64,000 nt of DNA, taken from DATBVX01 sp963705495. GTDB taxonomy: Bacteria; Pseudomonadota; Gammaproteobacteria; Steroidobacterales; Steroidobacteraceae. The notes beneath the pieces were generated by a model. It was given only the letters and a program-made list of their open reading frames with translations, ran no database searches and had not been told where the DNA came from. The DNA lies in the NCBI GenBank assembly GCA_963705495.1, contig CAVPJQ010000010.1:71887-135886 (forward strand), written 5' to 3'. Position numbers and translations under genes: made by a program. Below, in pieces: positions 46,981 through 57,262 of this stretch (within the stretch, counting starts at the first letter, position 1; every line of letters starts with the position of its first letter).

Positions 46981-49071
46981 GTGGCACGCACAACCCCCAT
47001 CGAGCGCTACCGCAATATCGGTATCTCTGCTCATATCGACGCCGGCAAGACGACGACGACGGAGCGCATCCTTTTCTATACGGGCGTCTCCCACAAGATG
47101 GGTGAGGTTCATGACGGCGCGGCGGTCATGGACTACATGGAGCAGGAACAGGAGCGCGGCATCACGATCACTGCCGCGGCGACCACGTGCTTCTGGAAGG
47201 GAATGGACGGCCACTTCCCCGAGCATCGCATCAACATCATCGATACGCCCGGACACGTCGACTTCACGATCGAAGTCGAGCGCAGCCTGCGCGTGCTCGA
47301 TAGCGCCGTCGCAGTGTTCTGCGCGGTGAGCGGCGTGCAGCCACAGTCCGAAACGGTGTGGCGGCAGATGAACCGTTACAAGGTGCCGCGCATTGCGTTC
47401 GTCAACAAGATGGATCGCGCCGGCGCCAATTTCCTGCGCTGCGTGCAGCAGATCAAGGAACGTCTGCGCGGCAATCCGGTACCGATCCAGCTGCCGATCG
47501 GCGCCGAGGAGAATTTCGAAGGCGTGGTCGACCTGATCCGCAACAAGGCCATCTACTGGGATGACGAAACCCAGGGCATGCGCTTCGAATACCGCGAGGT
47601 GCCGCAAGACCTCAAGGCACAGGCCGAGGAATATCGCGGCAAGATGATGGAAGCCGCCGCCGAGGCCAACGAGGAGCTGCTCCACAAGTACCTCGAGGAA
47701 GGCAAGCTCAGCGACGAGGAGATTCGCAAGGGCTTGCGCGAGCGCGCCATCAGGAACGAGATCTGCCTGACCATGTGCGGATCGGCGTTCAAGAACAAGG
47801 GCGTGCAGGCGATGCTCGATGCGGTCATCGATTTCATGCCCTCGCCGGTCGAGATGCCACCCACCAAGGGCAAGCTCCCCAACGAGCAGGATGCCGTGCG
47901 CAAGCCCGGTGACGATGAGCCGTTCGCTGCGCTCGCGTTCAAGATCCTCAACGATCCGTTCGTGGGCAATCTCACGTTCTTCCGCGTGTACTCAGGCACG
48001 CTGAATTCCGGCGATGCGGTCTACAACCCGATCAAGGACAAGAAGGAGCGCATCGGGCGCCTCCTGCAGATGCATGCCGCCGAACGGACGGAGATCAAGG
48101 AAGTGCGCGCGGGCGACATCGCCGCTGCCGTGGGTCTGAAGGACGTCACCACCGGCGACACGCTGTGCGATCCGCAAGACGTCATCACGCTCGAGAAGAT
48201 GGTGTTCCCCGAGCCCGTTATCTCCGTGGCCGTGGAACCGAAGACCAAGGCCGACCAGGAAAAGATGGGCATGGCCCTGCAGCGGCTGGCGAAGGAGGAT
48301 CCGTCGTTCCGCGTGAGCACGGACCAGGAGTCCGGCCAGACGATCATCGCGGGAATGGGCGAGCTGCACCTCGACATCATCGTCGATCGCATGAAGCGCG
48401 AGTTCAAGGTCGAGGCGAACGTTGGCAAGCCGCAGGTCGCGTATCGCGAAACCATCCGCAGCAAGGTCGAGCAGCAGGGCAAGTTCGTGCGCCAGTCCGG
48501 TGGCCGCGGCCAGTACGGCGACATCTGGCTGCGCCTCGAGCCGCAGGAAGCGGGCAAGGGCTATGAGTTCGTCAATGGCATCGTCGGCGGTTCCGTGCCG
48601 CGCGAATACGTTCCCGCGGTCGACAAGGGCATCAAGGAAGTGCTCGAGACCGGCGTGCTCGCCGGCTATCCGATCGTCGACGTCAAGGTCACGGCGTTCG
48701 ACGGTTCGTACCATGACGTCGACTCGAGCGAGATGGCGTTCAAGATCGCTGCGTCCATCGGCTTCAAGGAAGGCTTCATGAAAGCCAAGCCGGTGCTGCT
48801 CGAGCCGATCATGAAGGTGGAGGTCGTGACGCCGGAGGATTACTACGGTGACATCATCGGTGATCTCAACCGTCGTCGCGGCCAGATCCTGGGCATGGAA
48901 GAGTCGGCTTCCGGCAAGGTTATCGCCGCCGAAGTGCCGCTGGCCGAGATGTTCGGCTACGCCACGTCCGTGCGCTCGATGAGCCAGGGCCGCGCGACCT
49001 TCACGATGGAATTCGCCAAGTACGTCGAAGTGCCGAAGAACGTCGCCGAAGCGGTGATGAAAAAAGACTAA
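46981..49071 (+). CDS. fusA: Elongation factor G
   Basis: A 696-residue translocation GTPase. G1 is AHIDAGKTTTTE, G3 DTPGHVDFT, G4 NKMD; domain IV carries the conserved GGRGQYGD loop. The start at GTG 46981 follows TAAGGA and gives the usual MARTTPIERYRNIGI. It lies 61 bases after rpsG and 21 before tuf. Confidence 0.98.
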   Translation: MARTTPIERYRNIGISAHIDAGKTTTTERILFYTGVSHKMGEVHDGAAVMDYMEQEQERGITITAAATTCFWKGMDGHFPEHRINIIDTPGHVDFTIEVERSLRVLDSAVAVFCAVSGVQPQSETVWRQMNRYKVPRIAFVNKMDRAGANFLRCVQQIKERLRGNPVPIQLPIGAEENFEGVVDLIRNKAIYWDDETQGMRFEYREVPQDLKAQAEEYRGKMMEAAAEANEELLHKYLEEGKLSDEEIRKGLRERAIRNEICLTMCGSAFKNKGVQAMLDAVIDFMPSPVEMPPTKGKLPNEQDAVRKPGDDEPFAALAFKILNDPFVGNLTFFRVYSGTLNSGDAVYNPIKDKKERIGRLLQMHAAERTEIKEVRAGDIAAAVGLKDVTTGDTLCDPQDVITLEKMVFPEPVISVAVEPKTKADQEKMGMALQRLAKEDPSFRVSTDQESGQTIIAGMGELHLDIIVDRMKREFKVEANVGKPQVAYRETIRSKVEQQGKFVRQSGGRGQYGDIWLRLEPQEAGKGYEFVNGIVGGSVPREYVPAVDKGIKEVLETGVLAGYPIVDVKVTAFDGSYHDVDSSEMAFKIAASIGFKEGFMKAKPVLLEPIMKVEVVTPEDYYGDIIGDLNRRRGQILGMEESASGKVIAAEVPLAEMFGYATSVRSMSQGRATFTMEFAKYVEVPKNVAEAVMKKD

Positions 49072-49092
49072 TCCTTTGCGGAGATCGCTCTA

Positions 49093-50283
<1,191 letters not shown>

Positions 50284-50321
50284 TCAACGCGTGTCGAAAG
50301 CTCGATCCAGGACAGACATTC

Positions 50322-50633
50322 ATGGCTAACCAGAACATCCGCATCCGCCTGAAGGCCTTCGACCACAGGCTGATCGACAATTCGGCACGCGAGATCGTCG
50401 AGACGGCCAAGCGCACGGGCGCCACGGTACGGGGTCCGGTGCCGCTGCCCACCAAGATGGAGCGCTTCACGGTGCTGATTTCGCCGCATGCCGACAAGGA
50501 CGCGCGCGACCAGTACGAGCTTCGCACCCACAAGCGCCTGATGGACATCCTGAATCCCACGGACAAGACCGTGGATGCCCTGATGAAGCTGGAGCTCCCC
50601 GCGGGCGTGGACGTACAGATCAAGCTGAACTGA
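50322..50633 (+). CDS. rpsJ: 30S ribosomal protein S10
   Basis: A 103-residue 30S head protein and antitermination partner of NusB (same length as E. coli). It starts at ATG 50322 with CCAGGAC upstream. It sits at the end of the str transcript, 38 bases after tuf; a promoter and a ~180-base leader separate it from rplC. Confidence 0.97.
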   Translation: MANQNIRIRLKAFDHRLIDNSAREIVETAKRTGATVRGPVPLPTKMERFTVLISPHADKDARDQYELRTHKRLMDILNPTDKTVDALMKLELPAGVDVQIKLN

Positions 50634-50664
50634 GAAAAAAGGCCGGCAAAACCCCGACTTGGGG

Positions 50665-50693
50665 TTGATCGGCCCCTAGGCACTGCATATAAT
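50665..50693 (+). promoter_or_regulatory. Sigma-70 promoter of the rplC (S10/spc) transcript
   Basis: TTGATC (50665-50670) and a perfect TATAAT (50688-50693) are separated by 17 bases. Placed after rpsJ, it indicates the large ribosomal operon is transcribed from here, with rpsJ in the str unit. Confidence 0.8.
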
Positions 50694-50699
50694 TCGCGG

Positions 50700-50881
50700 C
50701 TCTTTTTGGCCCGCCCCAGCGCAGGAAGCGCGGGCGCGGAGCGAATAAGAAGCAGCACGAACCGTGTCCGCGGTCGCGGAAGCAGCCTGCAAATGGCGGT
50801 TTCAGCGTCTTTTTTGCCGCCGGACCATCCGGATTAACCGAGCGCGCGCCAACCGTAGCGGGCGCCATTAGAGGAATGCAA
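50700..50881 (+). promoter_or_regulatory. Structured 5' leader upstream of rplC
   Basis: About 180 bases after the predicted start with several hairpins: CGCCC-CA-GCGC-AGGAA-GCGC-GGGCG (50712-50736), TCCGC-GGTC-GCGGA (50767-50780), GGCGG...CCGCC with a U-rich loop (50795-50821) and CCGGA-CCA-TCCGG (50820-50832). Its position and length suit an L4-type autoregulatory leader, but it was not matched to a known family. Confidence 0.5.
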
Positions 50882-51562
50882 ATGAGCATCGGTCTGGTTG
50901 GCCGCAAATGCGGCATGACCCGTGTGTTTACCGACGCCGGCGAAACCGTGCCGGTCACGGTCATCGAGGCGCTGCCGAACCGCATCACGCAGGTCAAGGG
51001 CGCCGATTCCGACGGCTATCGCGCGTTGCAGGTCACCGTCGGCAACCGCCGCCAATCCCTCTTGAACAAGCCGGCCGCGGGCCACTTTGCCAAGGCCAAT
51101 GTCGCCGCGGGCAAGGGACTGTTTGAGATGCGCTTGTCCGAGAAGGAAGGTGCGGATCTGAAGGCTGGCGCCGAACTCAAGGTCGACCAGTTCAAGGTCG
51201 GCCAGATCGTCGACGTGACGGGCACGACCATCGGCAAGGGTTTCGCCGGTGTCATGAAGCGCCACAACTTCGCGGGCGGTTACGCGAGTCACGGCGCGTC
51301 GCTCTCGCACCGCGTTCCGGGGTCCATCGGCCAGCGCCAGACGCCAGGCCGTGTATTCCCGGGCAAGCGCATGTCGGGCCACATGGGTGTCAGGCGCCGC
51401 ACCGTCGAAAACCTGCAGGTGGTGCAGATCGACGTGGAGCGCAACCTGCTCCTGATTCGTGGCGCCGTGCCGGGCGCAGAGGGCGGCAACGTCTTCGTCA
51501 AGCCTTCGGTCAAGGCAGCTGCACAGGCGCGCAGGGTTCGAGTCGCGCCGGCCAAGAAGTAG
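50882..51562 (+). CDS. rplC: 50S ribosomal protein L3
   Basis: A 226-residue early-assembly protein near the peptidyl transferase centre. It starts MSIGLVGRKCGMTRVF, with the conserved central loop GGYASHGASLSHRVPGSIGQ. ATG 50882 is chosen over the in-frame ATG at 50876 because GAGGA (50871-50875) is then correctly spaced. First gene of its transcript. Confidence 0.97.
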   Translation: MSIGLVGRKCGMTRVFTDAGETVPVTVIEALPNRITQVKGADSDGYRALQVTVGNRRQSLLNKPAAGHFAKANVAAGKGLFEMRLSEKEGADLKAGAELKVDQFKVGQIVDVTGTTIGKGFAGVMKRHNFAGGYASHGASLSHRVPGSIGQRQTPGRVFPGKRMSGHMGVRRRTVENLQVVQIDVERNLLLIRGAVPGAEGGNVFVKPSVKAAAQARRVRVAPAKK

Positions 51563-51564
51563 AG

Positions 51565-52185
51565 ATGCCCATGAAGCTCAAACTCGTCAATGGCAGCGCC
51601 GGCAGCTCTGAAGTACAGGTTTCCGACGCCACGTTCGGTCGCGAGTTCAACGAGGCGCTGGTGCACCAGGTCGTGACTGCGTATCTCGCCGGCGGTCGCG
51701 CGGGCACCAAGGCGCAGAAGACTCGGGCCGAAGTGCGTGGCGGTGGCAAGAAGCCGTGGGCTCAGAAGGGCACCGGCCAGGCGCGCGTCGGCAGCATCCG
51801 CAGCCCATTGTGGGTCGGTGGCGGCAGAGCGTTTGCAGCCAGGCCGCGCGATTTTCGCCAGAAGCTCAACCGCAAGATGTATCGCGGCGCGATGCGCTCG
51901 ATGTTGTCGGAGCTGGTGCGCCAGGAGCGCCTGGTGGTGACGCCGTCACTCGAGCTCGATGCGCCGAAGACGAAATTGCTGGTGCAGAAGCTCAAGGACC
52001 TCGCGCTGCCCAACGTGCTGATCGTGATCGAGGCGTTCGACGAACGACTGCATCTCGCTGCGCGCAATCTCCATGGGGTAGACGTGGTGCCGGCCGCCGC
52101 GGTGGATCCGGTGAGCCTCGCGCGTCACGAGAAGGTCCTGGTGACGGTCGGTGCACTCAAGATGCTCGAGGAGCGGCTCGCATGA
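51565..52185 (+). CDS. rplD: 50S ribosomal protein L4
   Basis: A 206-residue protein whose long loop (GGGKKPWAQKGTGQARVGSIRSP) lines the exit tunnel. In E. coli L4 also represses its own operon. It starts two bases after rplC; an in-frame ATG at 51571 is an alternative. It overlaps rplW by four bases. Confidence 0.97.
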   Translation: MPMKLKLVNGSAGSSEVQVSDATFGREFNEALVHQVVTAYLAGGRAGTKAQKTRAEVRGGGKKPWAQKGTGQARVGSIRSPLWVGGGRAFAARPRDFRQKLNRKMYRGAMRSMLSELVRQERLVVTPSLELDAPKTKLLVQKLKDLALPNVLIVIEAFDERLHLAARNLHGVDVVPAAAVDPVSLARHEKVLVTVGALKMLEERLA

Positions 52186-52493
52186 AGACCACGCGCACCA
52201 AGGAGCAGCTCACGAACATCCTGCTGGCGCCGCACGTGTCGGAGAAATCGGCACGCGTTGCCGAGCAGGGCAACCAGTTCGTGTTCCGTGTTCGCACGGA
52301 CGCAACCCGCACGCACGTGAAGCAGGCGGTCGAGCTGATGTTCGACGTCAAGGTTCAATCCGTGCAGGTACTGAACCAGCCCGGCAAGAACCGGCGTTTC
52401 GCCGCGATCAAGGGCCGGCGCTCGGGATACAAGAAAGCATACGTGCGGCTGGTAGCAGGCCAGACGATCGACTTCACCGGGTCGAAGGTCTGA
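52182..52493 (+). CDS. rplW: 50S ribosomal protein L23
   Basis: A 103-residue protein at the tunnel exit, docking site for trigger factor and SRP. It carries ILLAPHVSEKSAR at the start and KRAYVRL-type KKAYVRLVAGQ at the end. It starts inside the rplD stop codon (ATGA). Confidence 0.97.
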   Translation: MKTTRTKEQLTNILLAPHVSEKSARVAEQGNQFVFRVRTDATRTHVKQAVELMFDVKVQSVQVLNQPGKNRRFAAIKGRRSGYKKAYVRLVAGQTIDFTGSKV

Positions 52494-52510
52494 GCCGGGG
52501 GACTCAAGAG

Positions 52511-53335
52511 ATGGCACTGATCAAACTCAAGCCAACATCGCCCGGCACCCGTTTCGTGGTGAAGGTGGATCGTTCGCACCTGCACAAGGGCGAGCCCTAT
52601 GCGGGGCTGGTGACGCACCAGAACAGAACCGGTGCGCGCAACAATTTCGGCCGTCTGACCACGCGTCATATCGGCGGCGGCTCACGCCAGAAGTACCGCA
52701 TCATCGACTTCAAGCGCGACAAGGATGGCATCGCCGCAACGGTCGAGCGCCTCGAATACGATCCGAACCGCACTGCCTACTTGGCACTGCTGCTCTACAA
52801 GGACGGCGAGCGTCGCTACATCCTGGCGCCCAAGGGCGTGCAGCCCGGCGAGGAAATCCGCTCGGGCGCGGATTCGCCGATCAAGGCCGGGAACTCCATG
52901 GCGCTGCGCCACATTCCGGTCGGATCGACGATCCACAACATCGAGTTGAAGCCCGGCAAGGGTGGACAGCTGGTGCGCAGCGCGGGTAGCTCCGCCCAGT
53001 ACACAGCGCGTGAAGGCATCTACGCGTCGATTCGCCTCAAGTCCGGCGAGACTCGCAAAGTGCACGTCGACTGTCGCGCCACGATCGGTGAAGTCGGCAA
53101 CGATGAGCACAACCTGCGCAGCTACGGCAAGGCCGGTGCGATCCGCTGGCTCGGCGTGCGCCCGACGGTGCGCGGTGGCGCCATGAATCCGGTCGACCAC
53201 CCGCACGGCGGCGGCGAAGGCAAAGCTGGGCAGGGCAATCCACACCCGGTTTCGCCGTGGGGCTGGCAGACGAAGGGTAAGAAGACGCGTCACAACAAGC
53301 GCACGAACAGCATGATCGTGCAGCGGCGCAAGTAG
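52511..53335 (+). CDS. rplB: 50S ribosomal protein L2
   Basis: A 274-residue protein essential for subunit joining and peptidyl transfer. The conserved C-terminal NPVDHPHGGGEGK holds the functionally important His. Length equals E. coli (273). ATG 52511 follows CAAGAG. Confidence 0.98.
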   Translation: MALIKLKPTSPGTRFVVKVDRSHLHKGEPYAGLVTHQNRTGARNNFGRLTTRHIGGGSRQKYRIIDFKRDKDGIAATVERLEYDPNRTAYLALLLYKDGERRYILAPKGVQPGEEIRSGADSPIKAGNSMALRHIPVGSTIHNIELKPGKGGQLVRSAGSSAQYTAREGIYASIRLKSGETRKVHVDCRATIGEVGNDEHNLRSYGKAGAIRWLGVRPTVRGGAMNPVDHPHGGGEGKAGQGNPHPVSPWGWQTKGKKTRHNKRTNSMIVQRRK

Positions 53336-53345
53336 GAGCTTTCAC

Positions 53346-53631
53346 GTGCCACGTTCACTGAAGAAAGGACCGTTCGTCGATCTGCACCTCGCGAACAAGG
53401 TGCGCAGTGGCGGTGCAGAAAAACGACCGGCGACCGATCAAGACCTGGTCGCGCCGCTCGATGATCGTGCCCGACATGGTCGGTCTCACGATCGCGGTTC
53501 ACAACGGCCGCCAGCACGTTCCGGTGCTCGTGTCCGAGAACATGGTCGGTCACAAGCTCGGCGAGTTCGCGCCGACGCGCACCTTCAAGGTGCACTCGGG
53601 CGACAAGAAAGTCGTCACCGCGGAGGCGTGA
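53346..53631 (+). CDS. rpsS: 30S ribosomal protein S19, one-base frameshift near 53406
   Basis: The start MPRSLKKGPFVDLHL reads from ATG 53346, and the rest (RRPIKTWSRRSMIVPDMVG, HNGRQHVPVL, MVGHKLGEFAPTRT) reads one frame over. Deleting one base near A53406 (CGC-A-GTG) gives 94 residues, the normal length (E. coli 92), with the gap between VR and the RRPIKTW block exactly as in E. coli. The gene is essential, so the shift is almost certainly a sequence error. Confidence 0.93.
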
Positions 53632-53632
53632 G

Positions 53633-53974
53633 ATGCAGGTCAAGGCCAAGCTCAAGTACGCACGCATCAGCCCGCAGAAGTGCCGGCTGGTCGCCGACAC
53701 GGTGCGCGGCAAGCCGGTCGGGCTTGCGTTGCAGACGCTGCGTTTCATGCCGAAGAAGGGCGCGAAGCTGGTACGCAAGGTGCTCGAGTCGGCAATCGCC
53801 AATGCCGAGCACAACTCGGGCGCGGATATCGATGAGCTGAAGGTGGCGCGTATCCAGATCGATGCCGCACCGATGCTCAAGCGCTTTCACGCTCGGGCCA
53901 AGGGGCGCGGTAACCGGATTCTCAAGCGCAACAGCCACATTCTGGTCGAAGTCGGCGACGGCAAGAAAGACTAG
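53633..53974 (+). CDS. rplV: 50S ribosomal protein L22
   Basis: A 113-residue protein whose beta-hairpin narrows the exit tunnel (macrolide site, RFHARAKGRGNRI). It begins MQVKAKLKYARISPQKCRLVAD. It starts one base after the rpsS stop. Confidence 0.97.
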   Translation: MQVKAKLKYARISPQKCRLVADTVRGKPVGLALQTLRFMPKKGAKLVRKVLESAIANAEHNSGADIDELKVARIQIDAAPMLKRFHARAKGRGNRILKRNSHILVEVGDGKKD

Positions 53975-53989
53975 AGCGAGACACGCAAT

Positions 53990-54731
53990 ATGGGTCAGAA
54001 AGTCAATCCGATCGGCATCCGTCTCGGCATCACCCGTGACTGGACCTCGAAGTGGTTCGCAAGCACGCGCGCCTTTCCGAGCCATATCTACACCGACCAT
54101 CTGGTGCGCGAGCTCCTGCAGCAGCAAGCTCGCCGACGCTTCCGTCAGCCGCATCAACATCGAGCGCGCGGCGAAGAAGGCCAACATCACGATTCACACC
54201 GCACGCCCCGGCATCGTGATCGGCAAGAAGGGCGAGGACATCGAGAAGCTGCGGATCGCAGTGGCGAAGATGATGCACATGCCGGTGCACGATGTGCGCC
54301 TGAATATCGCCGAGATCCGCAAGCCCGAGCTCGATGCGAAGCTCGTGGCCGAGAGCATCGCGCAGCAGCTCGAGAAGCGCGTGATGTTCCGCCGCGCGAT
54401 GAAGCGCGCCGTCACCAACACGATGCGCAGTGGCGCGCTCGGCATCAAGGTGCGCGTTTCGGGCCGGCTCAACGGTGCGGAGATCGCCCGCACCGAGTGG
54501 TACCGCGAGGGCCGCATTCCGCTGCATACCTTCCGCGCCGATATCGATTACGGCCTGTCGGAAGCGAAGACCACCTACGGCGTGATCGGCGTGAAGGTGT
54601 GGATCTTCAAGGGCGAGGTGTTCGACAAGACCGAGGCGGAAGCGCTGCCGGCGGACGCCGTGGAGAAGGGCGCCGAAAAGGCCGCGGAGAAGGTCGCGGA
54701 CAAGCCCGCGACCGAGGCGACCGCGAGCTAA
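53990..54731 (+). CDS. rpsC: 30S ribosomal protein S3, one-base frameshift near 54125
   Basis: The first part (MGQKVNPIGIRLGITRDW) and the remainder (KLADASVSRINIERAAKKAN, HTARPGIVIGKKGEDIEKLR KH domain) are in different frames. Removing one base near C54125 (CAGCAG-C-AAG) restores 246 residues. S3 lines the mRNA entry tunnel and has helicase activity. The C-terminal tail is an Ala/Glu/Lys-rich extension (EKGAEKAAEKVADKPATEA) beyond the E. coli end (233 residues). The shift is a probable sequence error. Confidence 0.93.
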
Positions 54732-54743
54732 GGAATCACGGCC

Positions 54744-55157
54744 ATGATGCAGCCGAAGCGGACCAAGTACCGCAAACAGTTCAAGGGACGCAATCCCGGC
54801 TACGCGAATCGCGGCAGCACGGTGGCGTTCGGCGAGTACGGCCTGAAGGCGACCAGCCGCGGCCGGATGACCGCGCGTGAGATCGAAGCAGCGCGGCGCG
54901 CGGTGTCGCGCTACGTCAAGCGCGGCGGACAGATCTGGCTGCGCGTATTTCCGGATGTGCCGGTCACGCAGAAGCCGCTCGAAGTGCGCATGGGCAGCGG
55001 CAAGGGCAACGTCGAGTACTGGATCGCCCGCGTGCAGCCCGGCAAGGTCTTGATCGAGATGGAAGGCGTGACCGAGGACATCGCCCGCGAAGCGTTCCGT
55101 CTCGCGGCCGCGAAACTCTCCGTTTCCACCATGTTCGTGCGACGCCAGGTGCGCTGA
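54744..55157 (+). CDS. rplP: 50S ribosomal protein L16
   Basis: A 137-residue protein at the A-site/peptidyl transferase region. It begins MQPKRTKYRKQFKGRNPG and contains RVFPDVPVTQKPLEVRMGSGKG. Two adjacent ATG codons (54744 and 54747) could start it; the second gives the usual N-terminus. Its stop overlaps rpmC by one base. Confidence 0.97.
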   Translation: MMQPKRTKYRKQFKGRNPGYANRGSTVAFGEYGLKATSRGRMTAREIEAARRAVSRYVKRGGQIWLRVFPDVPVTQKPLEVRMGSGKGNVEYWIARVQPGKVLIEMEGVTEDIAREAFRLAAAKLSVSTMFVRRQVR

Positions 55158-55360
55158 TGAATGCCAAAGAACTACGCGGCAAGCAGCCGACTGAATTGCG
55201 GGAAGAGCTGATGAAGCTGCGGCGTGAGCAGTTCAACCTGCGCATGGCCCGCGCTACGGGGCAACCGCCGAAGAACGATCAGTGGCTCAAGGTTCGCCGC
55301 AACATCGCGCGGCTGAAGTTCGTGCTGGCCGAGAAACAGGCCGCCGCGGCGAAGAGGTAA
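55157..55360 (+). CDS. rpmC: 50S ribosomal protein L29
   Basis: A 67-residue two-helix protein at the tunnel exit, contacting L23. It begins MNAKELRGKQPTELREELMK and contains the conserved LRREQFNLRMARATGQ. Its ATG overlaps the rplP stop (TGATG). Confidence 0.96.
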   Translation: MNAKELRGKQPTELREELMKLRREQFNLRMARATGQPPKNDQWLKVRRNIARLKFVLAEKQAAAAKR

Positions 55361-55366
55361 AGGCTG

Positions 55367-55651
55367 ATGACCGAGACTCAAGCGCAGGACACGCAGGCGA
55401 AGGGCGAGCGCACGCTCACCGGCCGCGTGACCAGCAACAAGATGAGCAAGACGATCGCCGTCGAGATCGAGCGGCTGGTGAAGCATCCGAAGTACGGCAA
55501 GTACGTGCGGCGGACCACCAAGCTCCTCGCACACGACGAGAAAAACGAGAGCCGCGCAGGCGACAAGGTCGCCATCGTGCAGTGCCGCCCGCTGTCGCGA
55601 CGCAAGTCGTGGCGCCTGGTGCGCGTCCTGGAACGCGCCGACGCACGCTGA
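55367..55651 (+). CDS. rpsQ: 30S ribosomal protein S17
   Basis: A 94-residue OB-fold protein binding 16S rRNA. The core is LTGRVTSNKMSKTIAVEIERL and CRPLSRRKSWRLVRVLE. The first ~12 residues are an acidic extension relative to E. coli S17. Six bases after rpmC. Confidence 0.96.
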   Translation: MTETQAQDTQAKGERTLTGRVTSNKMSKTIAVEIERLVKHPKYGKYVRRTTKLLAHDEKNESRAGDKVAIVQCRPLSRRKSWRLVRVLERADAR

Positions 55652-55661
55652 GGATCGAGCC

Positions 55662-56030
55662 ATGATTCAGATGCGAACCATGCTCAATGCCGCCGACAAC
55701 AGCGGCGCCCGCACGCTGATGTGCATCAAGGTGCTGGGCGGCACGCGCCGCCGTTACGCGACGGTCGGTGATGTGATCAAGGTGAGCATCAAGGACGCGA
55801 TCCCGCGCGGCAAGGTCAAGAAGGGCGAAGTGTACGACGCAGTGGTAGTGCGGACCCGGCACGGTGTGCGGCGGCCCGATGGCTCACTGATCCGCTTCGA
55901 CGGCAACGCTGCGGTGCTGCTCACCAACAAGCTCGAGCCAATCGGCACGCGCATCTTCGGGCCGGTGACGCGCGAGCTGCGCAATGCCCAGTTCATGAAG
56001 ATCATTTCGCTGGCGCCAGAAGTTCTGTAA
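55662..56030 (+). CDS. rplN: 50S ribosomal protein L14
   Basis: A 122-residue protein at the subunit interface (bridges B5/B8). It begins MIQMRTMLNAADNSGARTLM and ends with RELRNAQFMKIISLAPEVL, canonical family phrases. No separate promoter is seen before it, so the S10 and spc blocks look continuous. Confidence 0.97.
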   Translation: MIQMRTMLNAADNSGARTLMCIKVLGGTRRRYATVGDVIKVSIKDAIPRGKVKKGEVYDAVVVRTRHGVRRPDGSLIRFDGNAAVLLTNKLEPIGTRIFGPVTRELRNAQFMKIISLAPEVL

Positions 56031-56057
56031 GCGCCAGCGAGCATCGAGAGAGCCGAC

Positions 56058-56381
56058 ATGCAGAAGATCAGAAAGGGTGACGATGTGGTGGTGATCGCGG
56101 GCCGCGACAAGGGCCGACGTGGCGCCGTCATCAAAGTGCTCGACGACGGCCGCGTGCTGGTCGAGAACGTCAACATGGTGAAGAAGCATCAGCGCGGCAA
56201 TCCGCAGAGCAAGACCCGCGCGCAGGGCGGCATCATCGAACGCGAGGCGCCGCTGCAGATCTCGAATGTCGCGTTGTGGAATGCCGCCGCCAAGAAGGGC
56301 GATCGCATCGGCATTCGCACGCTCGCGGACGGCAAGCGCGTGCGCTTCTTCAAGTCCAACAAGGAAGTCGTCGATACCTGA
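56058..56381 (+). CDS. rplX: 50S ribosomal protein L24
   Basis: A 107-residue assembly-initiator protein with a KOW motif (KGDDVVVIAGRDKGRRGAVIKV). Length is near that of E. coli (104). It lies 27 bases after rplN. Confidence 0.97.
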   Translation: MQKIRKGDDVVVIAGRDKGRRGAVIKVLDDGRVLVENVNMVKKHQRGNPQSKTRAQGGIIEREAPLQISNVALWNAAAKKGDRIGIRTLADGKRVRFFKSNKEVVDT

Positions 56382-56395
56382 GGCAGATCCGAGTC

Positions 56396-56938
56396 ATGGC
56401 AGCAAGACTTCACAAGCAGTACCGCGACAGCATCGTGCCCGGGCTCAAGAAGACCCTCGAGCTCGAGAACACCATGCAGGTGCCGCGCATCACCAAGATC
56501 ACGGTCAACATGGGCGTCGGCGAGGCCGTGGCCGACAAGAAGGTCATGGACCACGCGGTCGGCGACCTGACCAAGATCACCGGGCAGAAGCCGCTCGTCA
56601 CCAAGGCGCGCAAGTCGGTCGCGTCCTTCAAGGTGCGTGGCGGCCAGCAGGTGGGCTGCAAGGTCACGCTGCGCGGCGCGCGCATGTACGAGTTCCTGGA
56701 CCGGCTGATCAACATCGCGATCCCGCGCATTCGCGACTTCCGCGGGCTGTCGACGCGCTCCTTCGATGGCCGCGGCAGCTACAGCCTCGGCGTGCGCGAG
56801 CAGATTATTTTCCCGGAGATCGCCTACGACGCGGTCGACCAGATCCGGGGCATGGATATCACGATCACCACCAACGCGAAGGACAACAAGCAGGGCCGTG
56901 CGCTGCTCGAAGCCTTCAATTTCCCGTTCCGACGCTGA
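56396..56938 (+). CDS. rplE: 50S ribosomal protein L5
   Basis: A 180-residue protein that binds 5S rRNA and contacts P-site tRNA. Signature ITKITVNMGVGEAVADKK and the C-terminal GMDITITTNAKDNKQGRALLEAFNFPFR. ATG 56396 is chosen to give the canonical MAARLHKQYRDSIVPGL start. Confidence 0.97.
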   Translation: MAARLHKQYRDSIVPGLKKTLELENTMQVPRITKITVNMGVGEAVADKKVMDHAVGDLTKITGQKPLVTKARKSVASFKVRGGQQVGCKVTLRGARMYEFLDRLINIAIPRIRDFRGLSTRSFDGRGSYSLGVREQIIFPEIAYDAVDQIRGMDITITTNAKDNKQGRALLEAFNFPFRR

Positions 56939-56946
56939 GGTTAAGC

Positions 56947-57252
56947 ATGGCCAAGACCAACATGATCGAGCGCGAGAAGCGGCGCGCCAAGATAGTGAAA
57001 AAGTACGCTGCCAAGCGTGCGGCGCTCAAGGAAACGATCCGCGACCCCAAGACGGGAGTGGAAGAGCGGCAGGCCGCGCAGGCGAAACTGCAGGCGTTGC
57101 CGCGCGACGCCAACCCGGTGCGCAAGCGCAATCGCTGCGCGATCACCGGCCGCTCGCGCGGCGTGTATCGCAAGTTCGGTCTGTCGCGCACCAAGCTGCG
57201 CGAGGCGACGATGCGTGGCGATATTCCGGGCCTGCGCAAGGCGAGCTGGTGA
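56947..57252 (+). CDS. rpsN: 30S ribosomal protein S14 (zinc-free type)
   Basis: A 101-residue S14 of the long form lacking the CxxC zinc cysteines, as in E. coli. The C-terminal block NRCAITGRSRGVYRKFGLSR is conserved. It starts eight bases after rplE. Confidence 0.97.
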   Translation: MAKTNMIEREKRRAKIVKKYAAKRAALKETIRDPKTGVEERQAAQAKLQALPRDANPVRKRNRCAITGRSRGVYRKFGLSRTKLREATMRGDIPGLRKASW

Positions 57253-57262
57253 GGGGCAATTC

